Below, in pieces: positions 9,215 through 18,761 of a DNA stretch of 29,131 nt (position 1 is its first letter; each line of letters begins with the position of its first letter). The translations under genes were made by a program, and so were the position numbers. The notes beneath the pieces are model-generated. The model was not told where the DNA came from and searched no databases. It was given only the letters and a program-made list of their open reading frames with translations. Origin of the DNA: Saprospiraceae bacterium (GTDB lineage Bacteria > Bacteroidota > Bacteroidia > Chitinophagales > Saprospiraceae); the NCBI GenBank assembly GCA_016708265.1, contig JADJGA010000007.1, positions 1 through 29,131 of the forward strand, in the 5' to 3' direction.

Positions 9215-10514
9215 ATGACAGAGAATAAAAAAACAAAAAAAGGATATAAAGGATTTTCGAGAAATTTCTGGACAGTGATAATCATGGAATTTTTTGAGAG
9301 AGGTTCATATTACGGGGTAATGTCAGTTCTTTCAGTTTACCTGGTGATGAATATAAATGAAGGTGGGCTTGGATTTACAAAAGAGAGTGTGGGTGTGATA
9401 AAAAGCACGATAACTCCCCTGCTTTATCTGCTGCCAATACTTTCCGGTGCTATTGCAGACAGGTTTGGATATCGCAAAGTACTGATGTTTGCATTCTCTG
9501 TGATGAGTCTGGGATATTTTCTCACAAGTACTGTCACAGATTATACTCTTGTATTTTTAAGTCTATTGCTGATGGTCACCGGTGCTGGATTTTTTAAGCC
9601 CTTGATTTCAGGCACTATTGCCAGAGAGACAGATGAGAGCAACAGTACTTTAGGGTTTGGTATTTTTACTGGACTATTAATCTGGGAGCATTTATTTTCC
9701 ATTGATATTAGTACCATACTTAAAGGGAATTTCATGGTCATATATTTTCATAATGGCTGCAATCGGTACCGGCTGGCTGTTGATCCTGAACATTTTCGTG
9801 TATAAAGAACCGGCTAAACCGAAAAACACAAAAAATATACTGGAAGTTCTAAAAGGCATGGTTCTGGTACTCAAAGACTACAGGTTTGTTGTCATGATTC
9901 TTATCTATTCTATGTTTTGGATACTTTATTTCCAGATGTTTGACACAGTTTTATGGTATCTTACAGAACATGTAGACATGACACCGGTAAATAATTCTGT
10001 CAACAGTTTACTTTCGCTATTCACTGAAAGTCCTGCCTGGAAATTCGATCCCGAGCATGTGACAGTGATCAATGCCGGAACTATAATTGCACTTCAGCTC
10101 ATTGTTTCGAGTATCGTAAAAAACACAAAAGCACTGCCAACAATGATTGCAGGAATAGCATTGGGAACTCTTGGTATGGGTATTCTGGCTATTTCTATGC
10201 ATGCCTGGGTATTTATAGCAGGTATAATGATATTTTCAATCGGAGAAATGACAGCTCATCCGAAATTCATAAGTTATGTAGGTCTGATCGCTCCGCCTGA
10301 TAAAAAAGCACTGTATCTTGGATATTCATTCCTCTATGGAGTTATTGGCAGTGGCATAGGAGGCATTTTGGGAGCCACTCTATATGTGAAATTTGTTGAT
10401 GGGATGAACAGACCTGATTTGCTATGGTCTATATTCACCCTTATCGGAATTGTAACGATAATCGCGATGTTGCTTTATAACAGATTTTTAGCTCCGAAGC
10501 ATAACGGTCAATGA
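9215..10514 (+). pseudogene. POT-family peptide:proton symporter (frameshifted)
   Basis: An inner-membrane proton-coupled di/tripeptide transporter (PTR2/POT). The hallmark ExxERxxYY motif is seen as EFFERGSYY near residue 25, followed by a GAIADRFGYRKVL loop and GAGFFKPLISG. The first piece is 9215-9805 and the second runs from about 9700 to 10514 with the remaining helices and a basic C-terminus. Two single-T losses explain the break: an extra T in the run at 9663-9667 gives FYWTINLGAFIF, and another near 9698 gives PLILVPYLKG, so the whole protein is about 433 residues. The large loop at about 9990-10050 is usual for bacterial POTs of this group. It may supply peptides to the cell or recover wall peptides; the sequence does not tell. 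Confidence 0.85.
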
Positions 10515-11151
10515 TAAAGGGCTATATATCAGATAAGAGGTAGGCAAATAATATTGAAAATTATTTTTAATGCATTCAATTGCTCATAGATTTGTCTAAT
10601 TATATAAATACCAATTACATGATTACCTAATCTAATACATGTTGTCCGAAGTTGCCACCTACAACTCCGTGTCGGTATAAACAAAACTTCACACAAATAT
10701 AAAATTTAACCAAGTATATTTTAATCAGATGTTCTACAGGAAGAATTATATATAATCAAGTTTATTAAAACAGGTCGTTAGTTATGCAAACTATCAAAAT
10801 TGGAATATATAAAAGTTCTGTCAAGTATAATTATTATTCAGGAAGTAAAGCTATTATTGCACATTCATTCTTATATAGGCCCCACAAAAACCACAATTTT
10901 GATAAAAGTAAGGATTGCTAAGATTTCTATTTTAAATACTAAAGTTCTTCAAGGTTATATCAAAATACAGATGCCACCTGCCTGAGTTTGTTGCTTTTAT
11001 CAGAATAACCCTATTTGTTAAAATTGACCTTTATAATTGATTGACAAGCCATATTAAGTTAACATATGTAAAAATTTTAATCAAAATTTATCTGAGGGGA
11101 TACTTTCTTAAATTATAATGATTATTAGCTCTTAATTCACATTTTTTTCTT
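10515..11151. other. Intergenic stretch, no gene
   Basis: About 640 bases of AT-rich DNA. A small GC-richer island lies at 10640-10680 (near TTGCCACCTACAACTCCG) in otherwise AT-rich text. The 61-codon open frame at 10800-10985 has no coding character or recognisable family, and I do not call it. Confidence 0.5.
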
Positions 11152-11159
11152 TATTTTTG
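11152..11159 (+). promoter_or_regulatory. Possible -7 element for the rhodanese gene
   Basis: TATTTTTG matches the Bacteroidota -7 consensus TAnnTTTG, 55 bases before the ATG at 11214. I do not find a clear TTTG at the expected -33 position, so this is a weak call. Confidence 0.3.
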
Positions 11160-11213
11160 TCTTTTATTTTTTTATTTGGGACACCGTTGTATAATAATTA
11201 AATAATATTAAAA

Positions 11214-12074
11214 ATGCAGAATTGTATTTTTTTTGTGGTTATTCTATTTCTTTTTACATCATACTCAAATTCACAGAATTCGATAATGTCAGCAAATGAC
11301 TTCATAAAGTATTCCAAAAATAAAAAATTAAAAATTATTGATGCCAGTGATCCGGCAACTTATGCAAAATCGCATATAATAGGAGCTGTTAATCTTCCAT
11401 TTGCAGAATTAAACCAGAAATACGGTAAAGTAAAAGGATTGATGGAAACTCCTGAGAATATGGCAAAAAAACTGGGAGAATCAGGAATTAGTGAGAAAGA
11501 TGCAATTGTAATTTATGATGATGGCACCACCAAGTCCGCTGCCAGAGTTTATTGGTTACTGAAATACTTGGGAGCAAGCAATATCAAACTTCTGCACAAA
11601 CAATTAAATATGTGGGAGTATGCCGGTATTGCAATGACAGACAGTTCTGAGAAAATTAAACCTGAAACATTTGTTCCAAAAGTCAATAATGAAATGCTTA
11701 TCACTTTACAAGAAATTGATAAAATGATTAATGAAATCGTTTTGATTGATGCCAGAGATGTTTCGGAATATTCAGGTACAGATTCAGGTGGACTGGCTTA
11801 TAATAACAAAGGTCATATTCCCAATGCGATCAGTGTTGAATACAAATCATTATTGAATGACAATTATTCATTCAAATCTGTAGAAGAGATTTCTAAGATA
11901 TTGGAAAATAAAGGCCTGACTAAAGAAAAAAACTATGTAATATATTGCTGGATAGGCTTGAGAGCAACAGTTGTTTATTTTGCTTTTACCGAATTGTTGC
12001 ACTATCCCAATGTCAAACTTTATGATGGCAGCTATGAGGAATGGAACTTTGAAGGTAAACCTTTGATCAAATAG
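11214..12074 (+). CDS. Two-domain rhodanese (thiosulfate/3-mercaptopyruvate sulfurtransferase)
   Basis: An intact 286-residue exported sulfurtransferase. Residues 1-20 form a signal peptide (CIFFVVILFLFTSYSNS). Two rhodanese domains follow. The first (about 25-150) has DASDPATYAKSHIIGAVNLP but carries Asp-Asp-Gly (IYDDGTTKSA) where an active Cys would sit, so it is structural. The second (about 160-286) has LIDARDVSEYSG, GHIPNAISVEY and the catalytic loop with Cys245 in IYCWIGLRAT. It probably moves sulfane sulfur from thiosulfate or mercaptopyruvate in the periplasm. Inactive first domain plus active second is the normal arrangement of SseA/TST enzymes. The CWIGLR loop is closer to thiosulfate sulfurtransferases (six-residue CxxGxR) than to SseA (CGSGVT). 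It is 126 bp upstream of the cytochrome c peroxidase and may be co-transcribed. Confidence 0.88.
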   Translation: MQNCIFFVVILFLFTSYSNSQNSIMSANDFIKYSKNKKLKIIDASDPATYAKSHIIGAVNLPFAELNQKYGKVKGLMETPENMAKKLGESGISEKDAIVIYDDGTTKSAARVYWLLKYLGASNIKLLHKQLNMWEYAGIAMTDSSEKIKPETFVPKVNNEMLITLQEIDKMINEIVLIDARDVSEYSGTDSGGLAYNNKGHIPNAISVEYKSLLNDNYSFKSVEEISKILENKGLTKEKNYVIYCWIGLRATVVYFAFTELLHYPNVKLYDGSYEEWNFEGKPLIK

Positions 12075-12200
12075 GATTTGAATAACTCATCGAAAATAAA
12101 GAGTATCTGAAGCTCAATGATGACTTTCACTGTTTTACTTTTTATTTTTATTAATCGATATGTTTTTTTAGTTTGATTACTTAAAATATAAATCCAGCTA

Positions 12201-13252
12201 ATGAATTCCTTGAAAACTCTTCTTGCATTTACATTTTTGTTTATACTTTTTAATGCTTGCAGAAATACAAAAAACCCTGAAGTAAGTATTTCTGCAAAAT
12301 TTGATAATGCAATCTATCATCTTGCCAGAAGCTATATTACTACATTACCTGAACTGGATTTGGATAAATTTAGTGAAAATGAGAAGAAAATCATTGAATT
12401 AGGAAAATCTTTGTATTATGAAAAAAAATTGTCTGCAAATAACACAGTAAGCTGTGCTACATGTCATGATATTTCTAAATATGGTGTGGACAACATGGCA
12501 TTGCCTATTGGTGATTTACAACAAATTGGCACACGTAATACTATCACTGTGTTTAATACTTTTTTATATGGTGAACAAAACTGGGATAATAAATTTAAAA
12601 CTGTTGAAGAACAAGCTATCGGACCAATTTTTGCCAAATGGGCAATGGCTATGCCCGATACCATTGAACTGTTAAACAGATTAGATGAGGATAAATATTA
12701 CAGACAAGCATTTGATGAAGCCTTCCCCAGTTCAAAATCAAGTATTACAATCAATAATTTAAAAAAGGCAATAGGTGCATTTGAAAGAATATTGCTGACA
12801 CCCTCAAGATTTGATGAGTATCTAAAAGGAAATCTTTCGGTATTAACTCCAAAGGAAAAACTTGGTGTCTATAGTTTTGTTATGAACTGCAAATCTTGTC
12901 ATAGTTCAGCTCTTGTTGGTGGCGGCTTTGCAATAAAGTACCCAATATTCGGAAACCATTTTGATTATTCCAATATCCAAAATTCTGACCCCGGAAATTT
13001 AATGTTACAAAAAATCATGAAGATATGTTTGTTTTCAAAGTTCCGCAGTTGAGGAATGTAGAAAAAACCTTTCCTTATATGCACGATGGTTCTGTAGCTA
13101 ACCTCGAAGATGCTATCAGAATTTGTAGTATGGCAGAATCAAATTGCAGATTACTTGAAAAGGATGTAGAATATATAGCTGCTTTTTTAAAGACTTTGAC
13201 GGGAAAAATACCTTATTATGCATTACAGGATAAAAAAACTTTTAATTACTGA
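12201..13252 (+). pseudogene. Di-haem cytochrome c peroxidase (frameshifted)
   Basis: A periplasmic bacterial cytochrome c peroxidase of the CCP/MauG family, reducing hydrogen peroxide with electrons from c-type cytochromes. The N-terminus is a lipoprotein signal with a lipobox-like FNACR at residues 17-21. Two haem-binding motifs are visible: CATCH (about residue 88) and CKSCH (about residue 232). The C-terminal PQLRNVEKTFPYMHDGSV is the family signature. The reading frame breaks at about 13012. Adding one A to the A6 run there gives QKNHEDMFVFKVPQLRN, the standard linking text, so the protein is about 350 residues, normal for the family. A radical SAM gene follows only 16 bp after the stop and must be co-transcribed. 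Confidence 0.9.
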
Positions 13253-13268
13253 AACTTAAAGAGCAAAA

Positions 13269-14465
13269 ATGATTACTACTTTTAGTAAAAAAATGATAAT
13301 TAAGTCTGCTCAAAAAGCAAAATACCGCTTTCAAAAGACTCCCGAAGCATCATTAAAAGAGAATTATGGTATTTATATTCATGTACCTTTCTGTATAAAA
13401 AAATGCTCTTTTGTCCCTTTTATAAAGAGATTTTTCGCAAAGAAAGAAAAAACTATTACTTGGAGGCATTGTTACATGAAATCCGACAAAAAGATATTTC
13501 CGGTAAACCATCGTGGATTTATTTAGGTGGTGGAACACCAAACGTTCTAAGTATTGAAGATCTGAAAAAGATTATTATTACATTACAAGAAAAGGTAAAA
13601 CTAACTGAAATCGGAATTGAAGTTTTACCAGAATTAATAAATACAGATTATATTTCAGATCTCAAAAGTATTGGTTTTAAGAGAATAAGTTTTGGGATAC
13701 AATCATTGCATGAAAATATTTTAAAGAATAATAATAGAATTTATTCAAATCCCGATAAGATTTATGAGCTGGTTGAAGCAGCAAAAAAAATGATTTCTGG
13801 GTCAACATAGATGTTATAGTTGGACTTCCGGGACAATCAGGAGAAACTTTTTGGAGGATATTAAACAGATTTTAAAGTTTCAGCCTTCACAAATAGCAAC
13901 TTATCCTTATTTATTTTTCAAAAATGTAACAGCCGTTTCAGACATGTCCGACAAAAGACAGTTTGAACTCATGGAGGAAGCCGGCAAATTATTAAAAGAT
14001 TATCAAAGGAAATGTATCTGGATATTTTCAAAAGAGGACAAAATTTCAGATTTGGCAAGAGATGAATTGATCTATGATTATGTGGGCTTTGGACCCGGAG
14101 CATGTTCAACTTATGGAAAATGGAAAATCGTCAACCCTGAATTGGATATTTATCTAAATAACTACAGAAATAATATTAATTATTCTTTGGTTGCCCTTAA
14201 GAATAATAAGAGTAATGATTGGAGACAATTTGCAAGAATGATTAATGATTTAAAATGCTACACTGATAAGAAAAACTATCCTGCTTATATGAATTTGTTT
14301 ATTGGTTTTTTGAAACTATCAGGATATTCAAAAAATAATGTGTTAACCAGAAAAGGATTATTATTTGCTAACAAAATCACAAAATCTTTGGTAGAATCTC
14401 TTCCGTCGCCAATACGAAATACATCCTTTATTGAGAATTATTCTGAATACAAAAATGCTTTATAA
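13269..14465 (+). pseudogene. HemW/HemN-like radical SAM protein (frameshifted)
   Basis: A radical SAM protein of the coproporphyrinogen III oxidase-like superfamily. The cluster motif is seen across a frameshift: YIHVPFCIKKCSF at about 13372-13410 and, after one added T, CPFYKE, giving Cys-x3-Cys-x2-Cys. Then come IYLGGGTPNVLS, GFKRISFGIQSLHE, VNIDVIVGLPGQSGET and GFGPGACSTYG, all standard for this family. Breaks at about 13411 (T run), 13788 (A8 run) and 13850 (T5 run) are each fixed by one added base. The total is about 400 residues. The motif lacks the additional Cys of true HemN (CxxxCxxCxC), so haem chaperone (HemW) or haem-degrading (ChuW/HutW-type) roles are as likely as a porphyrinogen oxidase. 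Its position directly behind a di-haem peroxidase suggests a haem-related job. Confidence 0.85.
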
Positions 14466-14513
14466 AATCCTGTTTAAATCATGACATCGCAGAAATATTA
14501 AAACTTACCTACT

Positions 14514-14550
14514 GATGATCGAAGTCTATGAATTCGATTATCATTTTCTT
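14514..14550 (+). terminator. Probable terminator of the rhodanese-peroxidase-radical SAM genes
   Basis: Stem GATGATCGAA (14514-14523) pairs with TTCGATTATC (14533-14542), ten pairs with one G-U, across a 9-nt loop, and is followed by ATTTTCTTT. It lies 48 bases after the radical SAM stop, between convergent genes. Confidence 0.45.
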
Positions 14551-14619
14551 TAATTAATTGTCAAATATATATCTTAAGTCCTGCAAACTTATTTCTGCTG
14601 GCAAGAGATTAAGCCAGTA

Positions 14620-14812
14620 ACCTGCAACATGCAACACCCAACTTTTATAACTTTCAAATTTTCAATTTCATCTCTTAACTTTTAGTTTTTCACTATTAGT
14701 TCTCATCTTTTCACTTTACACTTTCAATCTGTTGTCAGTTGTCAGTTAATCTGTTGTTGGTTTGTTAGCTTTGAAAAACTACACGTCTTTTCACTTTTAA
14801 CTTTTCACTTTA
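14620..14812 (-). repeat. TGAAAA-type repeat array after feoB
   Basis: Read on the minus strand, the feoB stop codon leads directly into GTGTAAAGTGAAAAGTTAAA and more GTGAAAAG, TGAAAAAC and similar units to about 14640. A second short motif, CTGACAACTGACAAC (minus strand), interrupts it. It is the same family as the arrays at 900, 6600, 6720 and 9100, and again in sense orientation downstream of a stop codon. Confidence 0.6.
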
Positions 14813-16835
14813 CACTACAATATACCATACCTGTGCAATCAGAAAACAAACGATCAATCCCATCACTATCGGCAGAAATGTAGCCAGTGTAGTCCGTCTC
14901 GAACATCACTCCGCTCCAGACCCTATTCCTGTCAGGCCGAAATGCAGTACAGTGAGCATCAACACAGTAGGTATCACTATCTCATTGGCAGGAATTGCAA
15001 TGATATATGCCAAATTATTATTCCATTTAATCCAAAAAATAATGCCAGCGGATCTGCAAAATTAATAAAATGACTGGCAAGGCGCAAATCTGCCATTTTG
15101 ATATTGGCAACCAGCCAGATCACCACACCTGCCGGAACAGCAAATACTACTGCTCTCCAAAGTACTATCAAAGTCCTGTCATAAAAAGAAGTGACAAACG
15201 TCTGCCATATCCGTGGTGGTCTGTACGGTGGCAATTCAAGGCTGAAAGCAGAATTAGCGCCTTGAAGTACCGTCCTCGATAACAACCAGGAAACAACCAG
15301 GCTAAGAAAAATTCCCAAAACTGCAATACCAATCACAGCTACTCCGGCTACCAGTCCAGCATATTGTACAGGGACCAGTACCCCGATAAACAGGGTAGCA
15401 ATCAATATTTGTGTAGGCCATCTGCCATTGCACAATGAAAAATTGTTTGTAATGATCGCAATCAGTCTCTCCCTTGGACTGTCGATAATTCTGGTTGCTA
15501 CCACTCCTGCAGCATTGCAGCCAAAACCCATGCTCATAGTGAGAGCCTGCTTGCCATGTGCCCCTGCGACCTGATACAATTTATCCATATTGAAAGCTAC
15601 ACGCGGCAAATACCCAAAATCTTCGAGCAAGGTAAACAGTGGAAAGAAAATAGCCATTGGAGGTAGCATTACACTGATAACCCAGGCCATTGCAAGATAT
15701 GCTCCATCTATTAAAATTCCACTCAGCCACCAAGGGAATCCTACATTATCTGCCAATCCTTTCAAAAAAGGATGTCCCTGATCCACCAATAGAGAAGCTA
15801 AAAGAGATGAAGGATAATTTGCCCCGATGATTGTCAACCAGAATACCAGTGCAAGCAAGCCCAGCATGATCGGAAATCCCCAGATCCTGCTAGTAACTAT
15901 TCTGTCCAGATCCCTGTCGAACCGGAATGGCTTTTTTACCTCATTTACAGTCAGGCAGTTGTCAGCTATTCTTTTGCATTTCCGAAAATTATTTTCATCA
16001 AATCATCATGGAAATTATCACCAAGTTCCCACCTCAACTGATTGGACAGAGACATGATCTCAGCTTTTTTATTCTCGTCTGAATTTGTTTTCCTTATATA
16101 ATCAATAATGCTCTGATCCCCTTCGAGCAATCTTAAAGCCAGCCACCTGGGGCTTTTGGCTTCATTCAATAAATCAGTGATAAGAGGAACAAGCCTGCCA
16201 ACAGCGTTTTCCAGTATGTCATTGTAAACCAGCCTGTGAGGCTTGCATATATACTTACCGGATGCAACATCTTCAATATTCTGCAACAAAGACTGCAGTC
16301 CTTCACCCTGTCTTGCCGAAGCTTTGATAACTGGTACCCCCAGTTGCTTTGAAAGATATCTTTCATCGATATCCATTCCGTTACGTTCTGCCTCATCAGT
16401 AAGATTGAGGCATACTACAACTTTATCCGTTATTTCAAGAATTTGAAGTGTCAGGTTGAGGTTACGTTCAAGCCTCGTAGAATCAATAACTACTGACTGT
16501 GACATCAGGATCATCGAAAGCAGAAAATCTCTTGATACTGTTTCATCAGCACTGATCGAAAGCAAAGAATATGTGCCGGGAGGTCGACCATTTTATACTT
16601 CTTATCATTCAGTCCAAAAGCACCTTTCAGCTCTTGCGACAGTTTTTCCCGGCCAGTTTCCTGTATGTTGTCTCAAGCCTGTCAGGTTATTGAACACAGT
16701 ACTTTTCCCTGTATTGGGATTTCCTGCCAGAGCAAGAACATAATCGAAATTCTCTGAATTGACCCCAAGCTTTTTGATATGAGCAGTTTTCGGCACGGGA
16801 CAATTAACACAATCCTTAGTTATTTTATTCTCCAT
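14810..16835 (-). pseudogene. feoB: FeoB ferrous iron transporter (frameshifted, possible internal loss)
   Basis: Inner-membrane Fe2+ transporter with an N-terminal G domain. Motifs: G1 GNPNTGKST at about 16740, G3 DLPGTYSL after one added G at about 16580, and G4 NLTD in CLNLTDEAERNGMDID (16400). A four-helix region follows, then membrane core 15990-14990 with LPRVAFNMDKLYQVAGAHGK, GFGCNAAGVVATR and RERLIAIITNNFSLCNGRWP, i.e. the two Gate motifs. After IPANEIVIPTVLM the frame needs one added T at about 15020. The end reads TTLATFLPIVMGLIVCFLIA followed by QVWYIVV and a TAA at 14810. Between GSGAEVMFE (about 14920) and RRTTLATF the usual segment with the H-x-PC-x-TT motif and one helix (about 50 residues) is absent. 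The start ATG at 16835 is 5 bp after the upstream gene. Reconstructed length about 675 residues. Confidence 0.9.
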
Positions 16836-16840
16836 AATGA

Positions 16841-17851
16841 TCAGATGTTTTCAATTATAAAAATATTATCTGCCTGTTTTTTTCGGAGAGCTATGCCTGC
16901 ACCCAGCACATTGTAGGCAGTCGGTTCTCCTCCCGGACTTTTCATCATTACGCTTACTTTTGTGCCCGGAACTATACCTAGATCCATCAGCCTTCTTCTC
17001 TCGAGTCCCCTGCAAGAGGGTGACAAGCCACTTACATAGGCAGTTTGTCCGGGCTGCAGACTGCTAAGCCTCTTACCTGATTCTGAATATTCATCATCAT
17101 TGATCTTGACTACTGTGACATTCTCTGCGAGTCCGCTGGCAAGTACTGCTTCTTCACCATCTCCGACGAATTTTATGCGATTGCCGTCATTGCTTACTAT
17201 GTATAGCATCATTCCCGGATATAAACCCATTGCGGTTAGTTGCGAATATACAAGGGGTGGTTCATCTTCGATATGAATAATTTTCAGGTAGTCACCTTTT
17301 TGAAAATTTGTCAGTGAATTGCCAACATATGCAGGGATGTCACCAGATTCGGATGGAATAGGGTCACCGTGCGGGTCAAAACCGGATTCCCGATAGCTGC
17401 TGCCATTTTATTTGCATCATTTTCAGTGATAAAATGTTCAATCCTGTCAGCCTCTTTGTGCCAGATTTTGGAATCAAAACCCGTTTCATCAGCCAGGTAG
17501 CGTTCCCAGATTCTGTGAATTCTCACTATTTTCAAAGCATATTTCCTGCCCTCATCAGTAAGGAATAAATACCCCTCATTTTCAGTGATAAGTTCTGATT
17601 TCTCAAGCCTTTCAATGATCATTCCTGTTTTTTCATCATCAATTTTTAAATTATCAGAAATGTCAGTACTGCTGCAATGGATATGCCTGTATTCAAAATT
17701 AAAGAGGAGCTTCAACACATCTTCCAATAGTATCCCTCTCATTGTTTTGTTTAGCCATTTTCCATTTCCAGTAAAATCCTTCTCCGGCAAAAAACATAAA
17801 AAGGGCAATGGTAATAACGATAATAATAAAAAATAAACCTGTATCAATCAT
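16841..17851 (-). pseudogene. Membrane-tethered DtxR-FeoA-FeoA fusion (frameshifted)
   Basis: Reconstructed as one gene from the ATG at 17851 (MIDTGLFFIIIVITIALFMF), which gives an N-terminal transmembrane segment followed by YWKWKMAK. After a frame change near 17750-17790 comes a DtxR-type winged helix (LLEDVLKLLFNFEYR, then DISDNLKIDDEKTGMIIERL), and the dimerisation/metal region (RIHRIWERYLADETG, WHKEADRIEH). One added T near 17390 gives GNPVFDPHGDPIPSESGD, then a first FeoA domain (KGDYLKIIHIEDEP, AMGLYPGMML) and a second (PGQTAYVSGLSP, RRRLMDLGIVPG). Length about 335 residues. The visible 129-codon ORF at 16841-17230 begins in the middle of the first FeoA domain, so it is not an independent feoA. 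The metal pattern His-x3-Asp-x2-Glu-His has Asp where DtxR has Cys. It probably both senses iron and assists FeoB at the membrane; that role is inference. Gaps to neighbours are 10 and 5 bp. Confidence 0.8.
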
Positions 17852-17861
17852 TTGTCAATAA

Positions 17862-18521
17862 TTAAATTTGCTCTAAAAAAATTGTTTGTCCGACCTTTTC
17901 ACTTATCAGGAATTCGCTCCCGTTACAAAAAATATTTATGCTTTTATCAAAATCAAATTTTTCCATGATTCTGAGCCTTGTATTCAGGAACAGCCCCACC
18001 CTGTTGAAGTACATTATGATATGAGGATCCTGATCCAGAACTCTTGCCACCCTGTATTCCTGCCCAGGCTGAGCTTCAGTCAAAAGAATAAGTTCAGGCA
18101 TTTCAGGCATTTTACCGGATTTATCAGGTATTGGTGCTCCGTGCGGGTCAAAATGTGGAAAATCCAGAAATTTGTCTATTTTGTCAATCAGAATCTCTGA
18201 ACTGAAATGCTCAAGCCGTTCGGCTTCTTCATGAACTTCTGACCAGTTCATTCCCAATGTACGTATTAAAAACAACTCCCACAATCTGTGACGTCTTACT
18301 ACTTTCATAGCCTCGCTTTTCCCTTTCGGAGTAAGTGTAAGCCCCTTGTATGGGATATGGTTGACAAGGCCTTCAACTGACAGCTTGCGCGACATATCTG
18401 TAATGGCAGCATTACTCACTTTCAATTCTTCAACAAGAAAAGAAAAAGCTGTAAAATCACCTCCATTCTCCTGTCCAGAATAAATTTGCTTAAGGAAATT
18501 CTCTTTTGAAAATGAAATCAT
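17862..18521 (-). CDS. DtxR/MntR-family metal-dependent regulator with FeoA-like domain
   Basis: An intact 219-residue repressor. Residues 1-70 form the winged helix (FLVEELKVSNAAITDMSRKL, then LTLTPKGKSEA). Residues 75-140 are the dimerisation and metal-binding domain, with His78, Glu82, His97, Glu101, Glu104 and His105 in RRHRLWE and HEEAERLEHF. Glu101 stands where DtxR has Cys102 and MntR has Glu99, which favours a manganese/iron MntR-like site. However, the N-terminal ligands Asp8 and Glu11 of MntR are Asn8 and Lys11 here. A FDPHG linker follows, then a C-terminal SH3/FeoA-like domain (about 145-219; PGQEYRVARV). It is the first gene of the feo operon, 10 bp before the membrane-tethered fusion. 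It probably represses the operon when metal is replete. Confidence 0.9.
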   Translation of the reverse strand: MISFSKENFLKQIYSGQENGGDFTAFSFLVEELKVSNAAITDMSRKLSVEGLVNHIPYKGLTLTPKGKSEAMKVVRRHRLWELFLIRTLGMNWSEVHEEAERLEHFSSEILIDKIDKFLDFPHFDPHGAPIPDKSGKMPEMPELILLTEAQPGQEYRVARVLDQDPHIIMYFNRVGLFLNTRLRIMEKFDFDKSINIFCNGSEFLISEKVGQTIFLEQI

Positions 18522-18543
18522 TACAGTTACATTTAATTATTTT

Positions 18544-18594
18544 TTAAGCTTACTTAAATATATAACAAACCATAGAAATTTTAGTTCACCCTAA
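18544..18594 (-). promoter_or_regulatory. Possible DtxR operator dyads before the feo operon
   Basis: Two dyads precede the DtxR start at 18521. The first is TTAAG-CTTA-CTTAA at 18544-18557, a perfect 5-bp dyad with a 4-nt centre. The second is TTAG-N6-CTAA at 18581-18594, which has half-sites like the outer bases of DtxR boxes. A TATATTTA on the minus strand at about 18558-18565 differs by one base from the -7 consensus. AT-rich DNA makes short dyads common, so this is tentative. Confidence 0.3.
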
Positions 18595-18697
18595 GGGAAT
18601 TGATTGGTAATATTGATGAAAAATATATCAGGAAATAATTGGAAAAGACACCAAAACAAAATAATTTTGTGTCCGGGAATAAGGTAAAAACAAGATT

Positions 18698-18733
18698 AAA
18701 AAGCTCCCTGCAAACCGTGAGAGGGTTTGCAGG
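18698..18733 (-). terminator. Rho-independent terminator of the duplicated helical protein gene
   Basis: CCTGCAAACC (18707-18716) pairs perfectly with GGTTTGCAGG (18724-18733), with a 7-nt loop. On the minus strand the stem is followed by GAGCTTTTTAATC. It starts 29 bases after the stop codon at 18762, so it terminates that minus-strand gene. Confidence 0.65.
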
Positions 18734-18761
18734 TTGCTTGTCAACCGATTAGTGTCGCAGT

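Noticed and set aside
9541..9874. Minus-strand frames inside the POT transporter
   Set aside because: Shadows of the plus-strand transporter, which carries the family motifs.
10640..10680. GC-richer island as a possible structured RNA or IS end
   Set aside because: No convincing stem, no terminal inverted repeat and no transposase nearby.
10800..10985. 61-codon open frame
   Set aside because: No start context, no recognisable family and composition like the surrounding intergenic DNA.
922..14465. Genome decay as in an endosymbiont
   Set aside because: The breaks sit in homopolymers and conserved motifs are perfect on both sides, and intact genes are scattered among the broken ones; sequencing error explains this better.
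16841..17230. Independent feoA gene of 129 codons
   Set aside because: The ATG lies inside the first FeoA domain (AMGLYPGMM); the upstream half of that domain is present in the adjoining frame and continuous with the DtxR part.
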